A stretch of DNA of 22,583 bases from Candidatus Pacearchaeota archaeon (GCA_002688875.1 NZDU01000018.1:19191-41773), one strand, 5' to 3'; counted from the stretch's first letter, positions 7,599 to 13,636 are shown. Numbers and translations: made by a program. Notes: generated by a model not told the origin, from the sequence alone.

Positions 7599-7643
7599 GG
7601 TTGTTGTTTTTGTGGGTTTAGATTATTAATTTTTAGTTGCCTG

Positions 7644-7655
7644 TGACATATGTCA
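7644..7655. promoter_or_regulatory. 12-bp perfect palindrome, possible operator
   Basis: TGACATATGTCA is a perfect inverted repeat in the divergent region between acs and the small gene at 7718, about 35 bp upstream of that gene's TATA box. Its position suggests a dimeric regulator site. No protein can be assigned. Confidence 0.35.
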
Positions 7656-7688
7656 GTAGGGTCTATACAAAACAAGTCACCCGAAAAC

Positions 7689-7697
7689 CATATAAAC
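7689..7697 (+). promoter_or_regulatory. TATA box of the small gene at 7718
   Basis: CATATAAAC is centred 25 nt before the ATG at 7718. This favours that ATG over the longer TTG-initiated frame from 7637, whose first codons would lie upstream of the promoter. Confidence 0.6.
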
Positions 7698-7717
7698 TCT
7701 ATTTATTATTATACATT

Positions 7718-7879
7718 ATGGAATCGAAGCAAATCATAAAAAACAAAGAACAGGAAAGGGATAAATATACTAAAGAAGAGATAGATTATAAAAATATGCC
7801 AATAGGTGAGCTAGTGAGAACTTTGCAAAAGGATCCCGATACTATACGGCAAGCAAGAGAATTGATAAAAAACATGTAA
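7718..7879 (+). CDS. Small charged protein, antitoxin-like by context only
   Basis: 53 residues, highly charged, probably helical. It ends in a compact segment MPIGELVRTLQKDPD followed by a basic amphipathic helix. It is too short for a catalytic domain. The start is chosen from the TATA box at 7689-7697; an in-frame TTG at 7637 would extend it by 27 residues but precedes the promoter. Its stop is immediately followed by the stop of the PIN-domain gene on the other strand, so the two converge with no spacer. A small protein beside a PIN nuclease suggests an antitoxin, but VapBC pairs are normally in tandem and the sequence does not match a DNA-binding fold I know. I therefore do not assign function. 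Confidence 0.55.
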   Translation: MESKQIIKNKEQERDKYTKEEIDYKNMPIGELVRTLQKDPDTIRQARELIKNM

Positions 7880-8350
7880 TTATAAACCAAATGATTTTTT
7901 GAGCACATTATATGAATGAAAGTATGGGGTTCTTAATTTATGTTTGATATTAACTTTTAGGTATGAATTTTTTGCCAGTTCGCTGCACATAGTATTATTG
8001 TCGTCAGAATAAATAATGTCAAATCCCTTAAAACTAGCACAAGCAACGATCCTTAAATCATTCATAAAATTATTGGTTTCTTTTTGAATTCCACCAATTT
8101 TTTTGTATTCTCTAAAATATTCAATAGCAATCTCTTCAATAAATGGAGTAATAGTAATAACACGGTTTGTAGTAATCCGATCGTATAGGGGAAGCATGTT
8201 TTTTGCGTTTCTTAATTCGTTTCTAATCACTCTAAAATTATGTACTTGAAAATCTTGATCTTGTTTGATTTTTTCTGTTAATAAAGAGCCATATAATTTA
8301 TCTAAAGTAATAAAACCATAGATATTAGTATCAAACAAAACTCTTAACAT
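7880..8350 (-). CDS. PIN-domain ribonuclease (VapC-like)
   Basis: 156 residues. The PIN fold's acidic residues are all visible: Asp7 in LFDTNIYGFI, Glu45 in IRNELRNA, Asp98 in MNDLRIVACA and the Asp116/Asp117 pair in IIYSDDNNT. It is predicted to be a Mg-dependent endoribonuclease, as in VapC toxins, acting on RNA in the cytoplasm. It starts 3 bases after the stop of the CYTH gene, so it is probably transcribed with it, and it converges on the small gene at 7718-7879. No antitoxin precedes it. The codons are plain AT-rich and do not show the C-ending bias of minus-strand genes such as korA, compatible with horizontal origin. Confidence 0.8.
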   Translation of the reverse strand: MLRVLFDTNIYGFITLDKLYGSLLTEKIKQDQDFQVHNFRVIRNELRNAKNMLPLYDRITTNRVITITPFIEEIAIEYFREYKKIGGIQKETNNFMNDLRIVACASFKGFDIIYSDDNNTMCSELAKNSYLKVNIKHKLRTPYFHSYNVLKKSFGL

Positions 8351-8353
8351 ATT

Positions 8354-8941
8354 CTAGTCGATAAATTTATGTTTGTCTTTTGTTCCTTTGTACCAGAGCA
8401 TTTTTGTGTAGCCTGTGTTGTCTATCCAGTTGTTTGGGATTTCTAATTCTTTTAGGACTTTTATTATTTTATTTCTGGCAGTTTTGATTTCGCTTTTTGT
8501 TGCTAGGTATTCTATTTCCATAAAGTATCCTAGGTGTTTCACGTTGTTGATTTCTATGTTTAATCTTTTGTCTTTTTTGTAATTGTAGGTTTCGTTGTAT
8601 TTTGTTTTTTTGACCCATTCTGTGAAATTTAGATCCTTGAAAAGTGCTAGGAGGTTGTTAACTTCTTCTTTTCCTTTTAGTTTGAATTCGAATTCTTGTT
8701 TAACTACAACTTGTTTGGTCCAGTAATTTTTAACCCATTTTTTGAAAGTTACTTCATAGGTATCTTTCATTTTTCTGATACGAAATGCTTTTTTTGGATA
8801 ACCTTTTTTTTGTATTGCGAAATAATCGTCAGATTTCTTTCCCTCTTTTTTGAACTTAGCTATTTTTTTTATTTTATCTCGTAGATTGGTTACTTCGTCT
8901 TTAGGAATTGCTACTTTTGTTTCTACTTCTAACCAGACCAT
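8354..8941 (-). CDS. CYTH-domain triphosphate hydrolase/cyclase family protein
   Basis: 195 residues forming a single CYTH domain (triphosphate tunnel fold; class IV adenylate cyclase and thiamine-triphosphatase family). The signature ExExK is LEVETK (E5, E7, K9). Basic pairs FRIRK and VTFKKW and the alternating acidic/basic strands KQEFEFKLKG, RLNIEINNV and YFMEIEY fit the tunnel walls. It acts on a triphosphate substrate with divalent metal; in archaea it is usually annotated CyaB, but actual activity (cAMP synthesis versus triphosphatase) cannot be told. A Shine-Dalgarno-like AGAGG at 8946-8950 and a TATA box at 8979-8987 support the start with a short leader. The PIN gene follows closely. 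Confidence 0.88.
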   Translation of the reverse strand: MVWLEVETKVAIPKDEVTNLRDKIKKIAKFKKEGKKSDDYFAIQKKGYPKKAFRIRKMKDTYEVTFKKWVKNYWTKQVVVKQEFEFKLKGKEEVNNLLALFKDLNFTEWVKKTKYNETYNYKKDKRLNIEINNVKHLGYFMEIEYLATKSEIKTARNKIIKVLKELEIPNNWIDNTGYTKMLWYKGTKDKHKFID

Positions 8942-8978
8942 TTTTCCTCTTTTTCGATATTAGTGAGAAGGATTTATT

Positions 8979-8987
8979 GTTTATAAG
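8979..8987 (-). promoter_or_regulatory. TATA box of the CYTH gene
   Basis: CTTATAAAC on the minus strand is about 42 nt before the ATG. That leaves a leader of roughly 16 nt containing AGAGG. Confidence 0.55.
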
Positions 8988-9050
8988 GTTTGTTTAATTG
9001 TGTTGGTTTTGCTTTCAATTACTGTAGTATAGATTTGGAGTTCTTTGTTT

Positions 9051-9281
9051 TTAGATCTCTGGTGGATAGCTTTCTAGAATTAGGAGTGATGCTCCACAAA
9101 CGATAAAGATTATCTCTACGAATAAGAATATTAGGAAAATATTAAGTTCTTTAGAAGGGATGCATGAGATACAGAAATTTGAGGATATTAGTTTATTCAT
9201 TATAACTGCGAATATTCCTAGGCTGATTAGTGTAAATGCTATGGCTCTTCTAGTATTTTTGATGTTTTTTGCTATTATCAT
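9051..9281 (-). CDS. Small two-helix membrane protein
   Basis: 76 residues, unknown family. There are two hydrophobic helices (about 13-33 and 48-69). The connecting loop contains CISCIP, a C-x-x-C that could be a redox or metal pair on the outside face. The N-terminus is basic (KNIKNTRR), giving an N-in orientation. A Shine-Dalgarno-like GAGG lies just before the ATG, and TTTAAAAATA at 9314-9323 is the likely TATA. It stands between the CYTH and endonuclease III genes with its own promoter, so no operon partner informs its role. Confidence 0.7.
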   Translation of the reverse strand: MIIAKNIKNTRRAIAFTLISLGIFAVIMNKLISSNFCISCIPSKELNIFLIFLFVEIIFIVCGASLLILESYPPEI

Positions 9282-9348
9282 TTTCCTCTTTTGATGTTTA
9301 TTAATGGGGTTATTTATTTTTAAATGTTGGTGATGTTGTTGGTTAATT

Positions 9349-9963
9349 TTACTTAATTTTTTTTATCTCATCTAATAACTGGTTTTTTTCTTTTCTTGAT
9401 GTGTATTTTTTCCCGAATTTGACTAATGTGGGGTTTAGTTTTATCCAATGTGATTTTGGGAAGAGTTTTTTTAGATCTTGTTCTACTTTTTCTGGTTTTT
9501 TGGCATTGGTCCAGTTGAGATAGTTGGAGATGTAGTGGACGTGGGTGTCGACGCCTATGGCGTGTATTCCTTGTTCTGATAGGAAGACGTTTGCTGTTTT
9601 AGCTCCGACTCCTGAGAGTTGGATTAATTTGTTGAAGTCGTTTGGGATTTTTCCTTTGTATTTTTCTTCTAATTGTTTTGAGCAGTTGATTATGTTTTTT
9701 GTTTTGTTTTTGTAGAAGTTTATTGGTTTGATTATTTTTCTTATTGTTTCGGGTTTGGCTTTGGCTAGGGATTTTGAGTTTGGGTATTTTTTGAATAGTT
9801 GGTTAGAGACTTTTATTGTTGTTTCATCTAGGGATCGTGCTGAGAGGATTATTGAAATAAGAACTTGGAAGTTGGTTCTCCAGCCTTCTGCGGCTAGACG
9901 CATGTTACCTTTTAGTTTATTGATTTTTTTGAATTGGGTTAGGGCTGTTTTTCTGGGGGTCAT
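9349..9963 (-). CDS. nth: Endonuclease III-like DNA glycosylase/lyase lacking the Fe-S cluster
   Basis: 204 residues, HhH-GPD fold. It should excise oxidised pyrimidines from DNA and nick the abasic site. The helix-hairpin-helix is LSGVGAKTANVFL with the catalytic Lys122; the catalytic Asp139 is in VDTHVHYI. Both sit almost exactly where E. coli Nth has K120 and D138. The family normally ends with a C-x6-C-x2-C-x5-C [4Fe-4S] loop. Here that region reads FGKKYTSRKEKNQLL without any cysteine, and the whole protein has a single Cys (94). The cluster is therefore absent rather than shifted. A TATA-like TTTTTTAAA at 9989-9997 and no Shine-Dalgarno site suggest a leaderless message. Confidence 0.88.
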   Translation of the reverse strand: MTPRKTALTQFKKINKLKGNMRLAAEGWRTNFQVLISIILSARSLDETTIKVSNQLFKKYPNSKSLAKAKPETIRKIIKPINFYKNKTKNIINCSKQLEEKYKGKIPNDFNKLIQLSGVGAKTANVFLSEQGIHAIGVDTHVHYISNYLNWTNAKKPEKVEQDLKKLFPKSHWIKLNPTLVKFGKKYTSRKEKNQLLDEIKKIK

Positions 9964-9988
9964 TTGTTTTATTTAGAAGTATGAGAAG

Positions 9989-9997
9989 TTTAAAAAA
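9989..9997 (-). promoter_or_regulatory. TATA-like element of nth
   Basis: TTTTTTAAA on the minus strand is centred about 30 nt before the ATG, immediately after the stop of the upstream dehydrogenase gene. Confidence 0.45.
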
Positions 9998-10010
9998 TGT
10001 GATGTTATGG

Positions 10011-10871
10011 TTATCCTAGGTTTGTTAATCCTGCACTAATATTCCAGAGTTTTTTTGCTAGTTCTAGGTCGTATGAAATTGGAGAGGACTTGATTTGTTG
10101 TTTTTTGTAGAAGTATTTTCCTGTTGTGTTTTTTTGTTCGTTTGATGTGGCTAGCCATATTGTTGTTTCGGTGCCTTCTTCGGGAGTTAGGATTTCGGAT
10201 TTTGGTAGAGTTTTGATATAGTTGGTGTATATGTTGCTACCTTGTCCGAGTTTTGTGTTTGGGACGTTGCCGGGGTTGATTGCGTTGACAGTTATGTTTT
10301 TGTAGTTTTTTAGTTTTCTTGCTAGTTCATAAGTGAATAGGATGTTGGCTAGTTTGGATTGTGAGTAGGCTTTGAAAGTGCTGTAATTTTGTTTTAGGTT
10401 TAGGTCGTTGAGGTTTATTTTTCCCGATTTTGAAGCGTCTGAGGCTATGTTGATTATTCTTGCATCATTTGATTTTTTTAGGTTTTTTAATAGGAGGTTA
10501 GTTAGTAGGAAGTAGGCTAGGTGATTTGTTGCTAGGGTTGTTTCGATTCCATCTTTTGTTTCATTGTATCCGAAGCTCATGCATCCTGCGTTGTTGATTA
10601 AGATGTCTATTTTTGGGTATTTTTCGTTTATTTTCTTGGCTAGTTCTCTTATGTCTTCTTGTGAAGAAAGATCTGTTGTCATAAAATCTATATTTGGGTT
10701 TTTGGATTGCATTTTTACATCGTTTAATGCTACATGGGCTCTGTCTCTGATTCTGCAGACCATGATTAGGGTTGCGCCTCTTTTGGCTAGGTTTGTTGCG
10801 ATGATTTTGCCCATTCCGGAGTTGGCTCCGGTTACGATGCAGGTTTTGTTGAGTAGGTCTTTGGGGGTCAT
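10011..10871 (-). CDS. Short-chain dehydrogenase/reductase (retinol-dehydrogenase-like)
   Basis: 286 residues, a classical-type SDR with an extended C-terminus. It has TGANSGMG at 14-21 for the dinucleotide and Arg40 after the second strand (VCRIRDRA), pointing to NADP(H). It also has NNAG at 93-96, Asn117, Ser144 in NIASDAS, and Tyr169-Lys173 in AYSQSK, so the catalytic tetrad is complete. The segment DLNLKQNYSTFKAYSQSKLAN resembles the RDH11-14/WWOX group, which reduces aldehydes or ketones. The substrate is unknown. A TATA box at 10892-10902, 26 nt from the ATG, and no Shine-Dalgarno site suggest a leaderless transcript. Confidence 0.9.
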   Translation of the reverse strand: MTPKDLLNKTCIVTGANSGMGKIIATNLAKRGATLIMVCRIRDRAHVALNDVKMQSKNPNIDFMTTDLSSQEDIRELAKKINEKYPKIDILINNAGCMSFGYNETKDGIETTLATNHLAYFLLTNLLLKNLKKSNDARIINIASDASKSGKINLNDLNLKQNYSTFKAYSQSKLANILFTYELARKLKNYKNITVNAINPGNVPNTKLGQGSNIYTNYIKTLPKSEILTPEEGTETTIWLATSNEQKNTTGKYFYKKQQIKSSPISYDLELAKKLWNISAGLTNLG

Positions 10872-10891
10872 TGGATAGGGTGGGTTGAAGG

Positions 10892-10902
10892 GGTTATAAA
10901 TC
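10892..10902 (-). promoter_or_regulatory. TATA box of the SDR gene
   Basis: GATTTATAACC on the minus strand is centred 26 nt before the ATG at 10871. Confidence 0.65.
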
Positions 10903-10924
10903 TTGTGAAAATAAAAATGGATAC

Positions 10925-10978
10925 GCCACCACTATAAAATCTCACTACGTTCAATTTTCTAGGTGTGGCATTTTTTTT
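10925..10978 (+). repeat. Long imperfect hairpin followed by T8
   Basis: 16-nt arms (10925-10940 and 10954-10969) pair at 13 of 16 positions around a 13-nt loop. On the + strand the hairpin is followed by eight T (10971-10978), the form of an intrinsic terminator, although the neighbouring genes run on the minus strand. Read on the minus strand, its ends GCCAC and GTGGTGGCG repeat the 5' and 3' acceptor strands of the adjacent tRNA-Ser, so it may be a collapsed tRNA remnant. A further inverted repeat, TTTGACT-c-AGTCAAA, lies at 10976-10990. Confidence 0.55.
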
Positions 10979-10998
10979 GACTGAGTCAAACAACAAAA

Positions 10999-11079
10999 CG
11001 CCACCACCCGGAATCGAACCGGGGAGCCCCGAAGGGCCCGCGTTAGCAACGCGGTGCAATACCATTATGCGATGGTGGC
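10999..11079 (-). tRNA. tRNA-Ser (GCU)
   Basis: 81 nt, class II. The acceptor is GCCACCA/TGGTGGC with discriminator G73. The D arm has a 3-bp stem GCA/TGC. The anticodon stem is CCGCG/CGCGG with loop TTGCTAA (anticodon GCU, reads AGC/AGU). The V arm is GCCC-TTCG-GGGC plus two unpaired bases, and the T arm is CCCGG-TTCGATT-CCGGG. CCA is not encoded and no intron is seen. It serves as an internal reference for the unusual GUC tRNA at 3324-3405, which shares its V-arm layout and G73. Confidence 0.95.
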
Positions 11080-11161
11080 TTATAGAGATTATAGAAATGT
11101 TGTACTTTTAAGGTTTATTGTTTGTTTTTTAATGTTGATTTTAAGGATAAGTCCATACATT

Positions 11162-11320
11162 TTAAATTCTTAGTTCTTTTTTTAAATCTTCTAATGAGGT
11201 TCCTTTTTCTTCTCTGTTTTCCTCTTCTAGTGCTTCTTTTATCCCTCTCATTAAATTAGGATCTGATAAAACTTCTATGGTTGCGATTAAATTTTTGTCT
11301 ATTTTTATTGTTGTAACCAT
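11162..11320 (-). CDS. Small antitoxin-like protein (orphan)
   Basis: 52 residues. The N-terminal strand VTTIKIDKNLIATIEVLS is followed by a helical segment (DPNLMRGIKEALEEE) and a final SLEDLKKELRI. The pattern LSDP-LM--I-E-LE ... SLE-LK-EL is one I recognise from RelB/Phd-type antitoxins of bacteria and archaea, where the C-terminal part wraps around a RelE/ParE-type toxin. No toxin gene follows: one base after the stop only a 23-codon frame (11089-11160) remains before tRNA-Ser. The protein may be a solitary antitoxin, act on a distant toxin, or be left from a decayed pair. No clear TATA or Shine-Dalgarno site was seen. Confidence 0.65.
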   Translation of the reverse strand: MVTTIKIDKNLIATIEVLSDPNLMRGIKEALEEENREEKGTSLEDLKKELRI

Positions 11321-11345
11321 AGTTAGATATTGGTAGTTATGGTGT

Positions 11346-12299
11346 CTAGATATTTGTATTTTCTAAAGTTGCATCTGTGTTGTTGAATTTTCTTTTCATT
11401 CCTCTTAAGAATAATATTCCGATTATTGCTAGTATCAGTATTATAATCGTTACGACAACTACCCTGAATAGTATTGAATTTTCTTTTGTGTTTGATTCTT
11501 CGGTTGTGGATGGTTGTTGGTTTGCTGGTTCTGGTTGAGTTGTTGTGTTGGTTTCTACAGGGGGTTCTCCAGTTGTTTCATTTAAGGATTGGTTGGTTTC
11601 TGTGTTGTTTGTTGTTGTGTTATTATTTGTTGAGTTTGTTGAATTATTGGTTTGAGTTATGTTTGGTTCTGGAGGGATTAGGTCTGGGATGTCTAATATT
11701 TTTGTAGTTTCGTTAGCGCATTTGTATATATTTACTATTGCATTGGTATCTGAGGCTGAGAATAGTTCGATTGCATAATCTGTTTCTTCTACTTTTACGA
11801 TTTCGTAGGTTTTTTCATTGTCTAGTGTTATTTTTTTGTCTCCTGCGATTCCGTTAACTGTTGCTGTATTGTTAGGGTAGCTTCCTTCAAAATTAGTTAT
11901 ATAGACAAAAAGACTTTTGATTATTGATGAATCTTTTTCTTGGATTTCTTCGGAATCTCCGTCTATATCTATTTCTACTATGGAGTCTGTTAAGTTTGTT
12001 ATTTTTATTGTGTATTCTCCTTTTTTGAGTTCTAGATTTTGGGATGGATTTGTATCGGTTAAGGTGAACTTTTGTGCGTCTACTATTAGATCTGCTGAGA
12101 AGGTGTTTGACGCGGCGGTTTCGAAGGAACTTGTTAATCCTAATCTTAGGTTGTTGATACTTTTTGTGTTTTCTAAGTCGATTTCTTTTCTGTCTTCTAG
12201 TAATTCGCTTCCATCTGAGCATTCGAAGGTTGTTGCTAGGATTGAACTTGTTAGTAGGAACGTTGTTAATAGGAATAGTAATAATTTGCCTCTTTTCAT
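11346..12299 (-). CDS. Membrane-anchored surface glycoprotein candidate
   Basis: 317 residues, unknown family. A signal peptide (MKRGKLLLFLLTTFLLTSS) is followed by a beta-rich outside domain (about 25-205) with paired Cys27 and the Cys near 196. Next is an Asn/Thr-rich linker (about 213-270) packed with N-x-S/T sequons such as NNSTNSTNNNTTTNNTETN. A transmembrane helix (about 276-298) follows, with a basic, then polar cytoplasmic tail. The topology is that of a pilin- or S-layer-like single-pass protein with a glycosylated stalk near the membrane. A TATA box at 12321-12330, 26 nt before the ATG, fixes the start and a leaderless message. A strong hairpin lies just upstream of that box. Confidence 0.8.
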   Translation of the reverse strand: MKRGKLLLFLLTTFLLTSSILATTFECSDGSELLEDRKEIDLENTKSINNLRLGLTSSFETAASNTFSADLIVDAQKFTLTDTNPSQNLELKKGEYTIKITNLTDSIVEIDIDGDSEEIQEKDSSIIKSLFVYITNFEGSYPNNTATVNGIAGDKKITLDNEKTYEIVKVEETDYAIELFSASDTNAIVNIYKCANETTKILDIPDLIPPEPNITQTNNSTNSTNNNTTTNNTETNQSLNETTGEPPVETNTTTQPEPANQQPSTTEESNTKENSILFRVVVVTIIILILAIIGILFLRGMKRKFNNTDATLENTNI

Positions 12300-12320
12300 T
12301 TTATTAGATGGTTTGTGGGA

Positions 12321-12330
12321 TTTATAAAAT
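12321..12330 (-). promoter_or_regulatory. TATA box of the surface glycoprotein gene
   Basis: ATTTTATAAA on the minus strand is centred about 26 nt before the ATG at 12299. Confidence 0.6.
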
Positions 12331-12354
12331 TAACTGGGTTGATTAGTTTGATGT

Positions 12355-12390
12355 ATAAAATTTAGGAAGCTTCGCTAACCTAAATTTTAT
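12355..12390 (-). repeat. Perfect 12-bp stem hairpin with a GCGAAGC tip
   Basis: Arms ATAAAATTTAGG and CCTAAATTTTAT are perfectly complementary around a 12-nt loop. On the minus strand the loop itself closes as AGC-GAA-GCT, containing GCGAAGC, known as an exceptionally stable mini-hairpin. It lies in the 202-bp gap between the Nudix gene and the surface protein. A TATA-like CATATAAATATT at 12413-12424 is centred about 28 nt before the hairpin's minus-strand 5' end, so it could begin a short RNA or a leader. It could equally be a terminator for the Nudix gene. The rest of the gap holds two imperfect copies of a roughly 23-nt unit (about 12457-12502). Confidence 0.6.
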
Positions 12391-12501
12391 TGTTTTATTG
12401 GTATTGCTTGAATAATATTTATATGAGGGGTGAGAATTTTGGGGTTGGGAGTTTGGTTTTTTAATAAGAGTTTGATTTATTTTTGATGAGGGTTTGATTT
12501 T

Positions 12502-13479
12502 TTATTTGAAAGATATTATTTGGAGTCCGTGTTTGTTGATGTCTTCTTCGTTCCAGAATGGGAGGTCTTTTGTTTTGTTGATGTGAGTGATTAGTTTTTT
12601 TATTTCTCTTCCTGTGTATTCTAGGGTTTCTGGGTTCCATTCTTTTAGGACTAAGGTGTCTCCGGGGTTGCAGTTGAAGTCGGCTAGTCTGATGTCGTGG
12701 GTTTTGTTACCTTCTTCGATTAGTTTGAATTGATTTGGCCATATTTTTTTGGTTATTTCTTTTATTATTTCATTTTTTATTTCACCTGTAATTTCTTTTG
12801 CTATTTCTTTTGTTTTATTGTCTAGGTTTTGTAGGTGTTTTTTTATTGAGGGCCAGCTTAATTGTGTCCAGCTTTCTACTTCGTTGTTTGGGTCTTTTAG
12901 TAGTTGTTCTATTTCTTCTATTGAATGGAAGGATCCTGATTCTATGCCGTCGTCTGTGGGTTTGATTGGTTCTTCGGTTTCTGCTAGTCCTACGATGGCG
13001 AAGTGGACTTTGTTGTACATGTTTGAGTCGTCGTTTATGTATCCGATGAAGTTTACTTCTGGGATTTGATTTATTATTAGTTCTTCGCTTAGTTCTCTTT
13101 TCATTGAGTGTGTGATGGGGTTGATTGTGTTTGGATTGCTTGTGTTTGGGTTGATTGTATTTGGTTTGCTTGTGTTTGGTTCTTGGTCTATGTGGCCTCC
13201 GACGCCTCCGGATAGTTTGTTTACGTGTCTGGTTTCTTGGTAGTCTTTTCCTAATGATCGTTTGTATATGAAAGCTTGTTTTGTTTTTGGGTTGACGATC
13301 CATACATAAGGTATTATTTGTATGTGTTCTGGGTTGTTTTCTAATTCTTCGCAGCGTTCTTCGTAATAGTGGTTGTTTAGGATGAAATCTAGGTAGTTTT
13401 TTTCGTTGATGTGTTTGAAACCTTCGAAATGGTTGTCTTTGAATAGGTCTTCTCTTTTTACAACTAGGATTTTTGTCAT
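12502..13479 (-). CDS. Nudix hydrolase-DUF3850 fusion with repeat-expanded Nudix loop
   Basis: 325 residues. Residues 1-225 are a Nudix-like domain. YVWIVNPKTKQAFIYKR and GGVGGHID lead into the box, then MKRELSEEL at 126-134 supplies the REx-x-EE metal ligands. Between them lies an insertion of pentapeptide repeats of type PNT(S/I)(N/K), residues 101-123. A charged helical linker (about 205-245) follows. Residues 250-325 (FKLIEEGNKTHDIRLADFN, GDTLVLKEWNPET, YTGREI) match DUF3850, an ASCH/PUA-like domain predicted to bind RNA or nucleotides. It probably hydrolyses a nucleoside diphosphate derivative, perhaps a modified nucleotide recognised by the second domain (inference). TATA at 13501-13509, leaderless. 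Confidence 0.85.
   Translation of the reverse strand: MTKILVVKREDLFKDNHFEGFKHINEKNYLDFILNNHYYEERCEELENNPEHIQIIPYVWIVNPKTKQAFIYKRSLGKDYQETRHVNKLSGGVGGHIDQEPNTSKPNTINPNTSNPNTINPITHSMKRELSEELIINQIPEVNFIGYINDDSNMYNKVHFAIVGLAETEEPIKPTDDGIESGSFHSIEEIEQLLKDPNNEVESWTQLSWPSIKKHLQNLDNKTKEIAKEITGEIKNEIIKEITKKIWPNQFKLIEEGNKTHDIRLADFNCNPGDTLVLKEWNPETLEYTGREIKKLITHINKTKDLPFWNEEDINKHGLQIISFK
13111..13179 (-). repeat. 15-bp in-frame tandem repeat coding PNTxN
   Basis: Four full 15-nt units and part of a fifth (consensus on the + strand: gtgtttgg-ttg-tt with small changes) encode PNTSK-PNTIN-PNTSN-PNTIN-PIT inside the Nudix box of the gene above. Unit length is a multiple of three, so copy-number change would keep the frame. 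Confidence 0.8.
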
Positions 13480-13500
13480 GAGTAAGATTGTTGGAAATAG

Positions 13501-13509
13501 TATTTAAAG
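13501..13509 (-). promoter_or_regulatory. TATA box of the Nudix fusion gene
   Basis: TCTTTAAATA on the minus strand is centred 26 nt before the ATG at 13479, in the 50-bp gap behind the initiator tRNA. Confidence 0.6.
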
Positions 13510-13529
13510 ATGATTGTGGTTTTTGAGAA

Positions 13530-13604
13530 TAGCGGGAGGTGGATTTGAACCACCGACCTTCGGGTTATGGGCCCGACGAGAACTCCAGACTTCTCCATCC
13601 CGCT
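13530..13604 (-). tRNA. Initiator tRNA-Met (CAU)
   Basis: 75 nt. The acceptor AGCGGGA/TCCCGCT gives the A1-U72 pair typical of archaeal and eukaryotic initiators, with A73. The anticodon stem TCGGG/CCCGA has the three consecutive G-C pairs of initiators, and the loop CCCATAA gives anticodon CAU. The T arm is GGTGG-TTCAAAT-CCACC. CCA is not encoded and no intron is present. Position 33, a near-universal U, is C here, as in vertebrate initiator tRNA. A TATA element 27 nt upstream is shared with the divergent rnhB. Confidence 0.93.
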
Positions 13605-13626
13605 ATGGAATTTGAATCAAAAGAGA

Positions 13627-13636
13627 ATTTATAAAG
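13627..13636. promoter_or_regulatory. Shared bidirectional TATA element (tRNA-iMet / rnhB)
   Basis: TTTATAAA-centred AT block at 13627-13636. Its centre is about 27 nt from the tRNA 5' end (13604, minus strand) and about 26 nt from the rnhB ATG (13657, plus strand). One near-palindromic box appears to serve both divergent genes, as no other TATA is seen in the 52-bp gap. Confidence 0.65.

Noticed and set aside
7637..7717. TTG-initiated N-terminal extension of the small gene at 7718
   Set aside because: It would start upstream of the TATA box at 7689-7697 and crosses the palindrome; the ATG at 7718 is 25 nt from the TATA, as in other leaderless genes.
10868..11065. Open frame of 65 codons on the minus strand
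   Set aside because: It runs through tRNA-Ser and the hairpin region and has no promoter or protein signature.
10925..11079. Integrated element with att sites from the repeated GTGGTGGCG near tRNA-Ser
   Set aside because: The two copies are only about 65 bp apart with no integrase or cargo between them; a tRNA remnant or hairpin explains it better.
11089..11160. 23-codon minus-strand frame directly after the antitoxin-like gene
   Set aside because: Too short to support as a gene; kept only as a possible toxin remnant in the findings.
11893..12222. Arg-rich minus-strand frame of 109 codons
   Set aside because: Shadow frame of the surface glycoprotein gene; composition is an artefact of the AC-rich coding strand. 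The same applies to the Arg-rich frames at 1873-2586 and 12815-13303.
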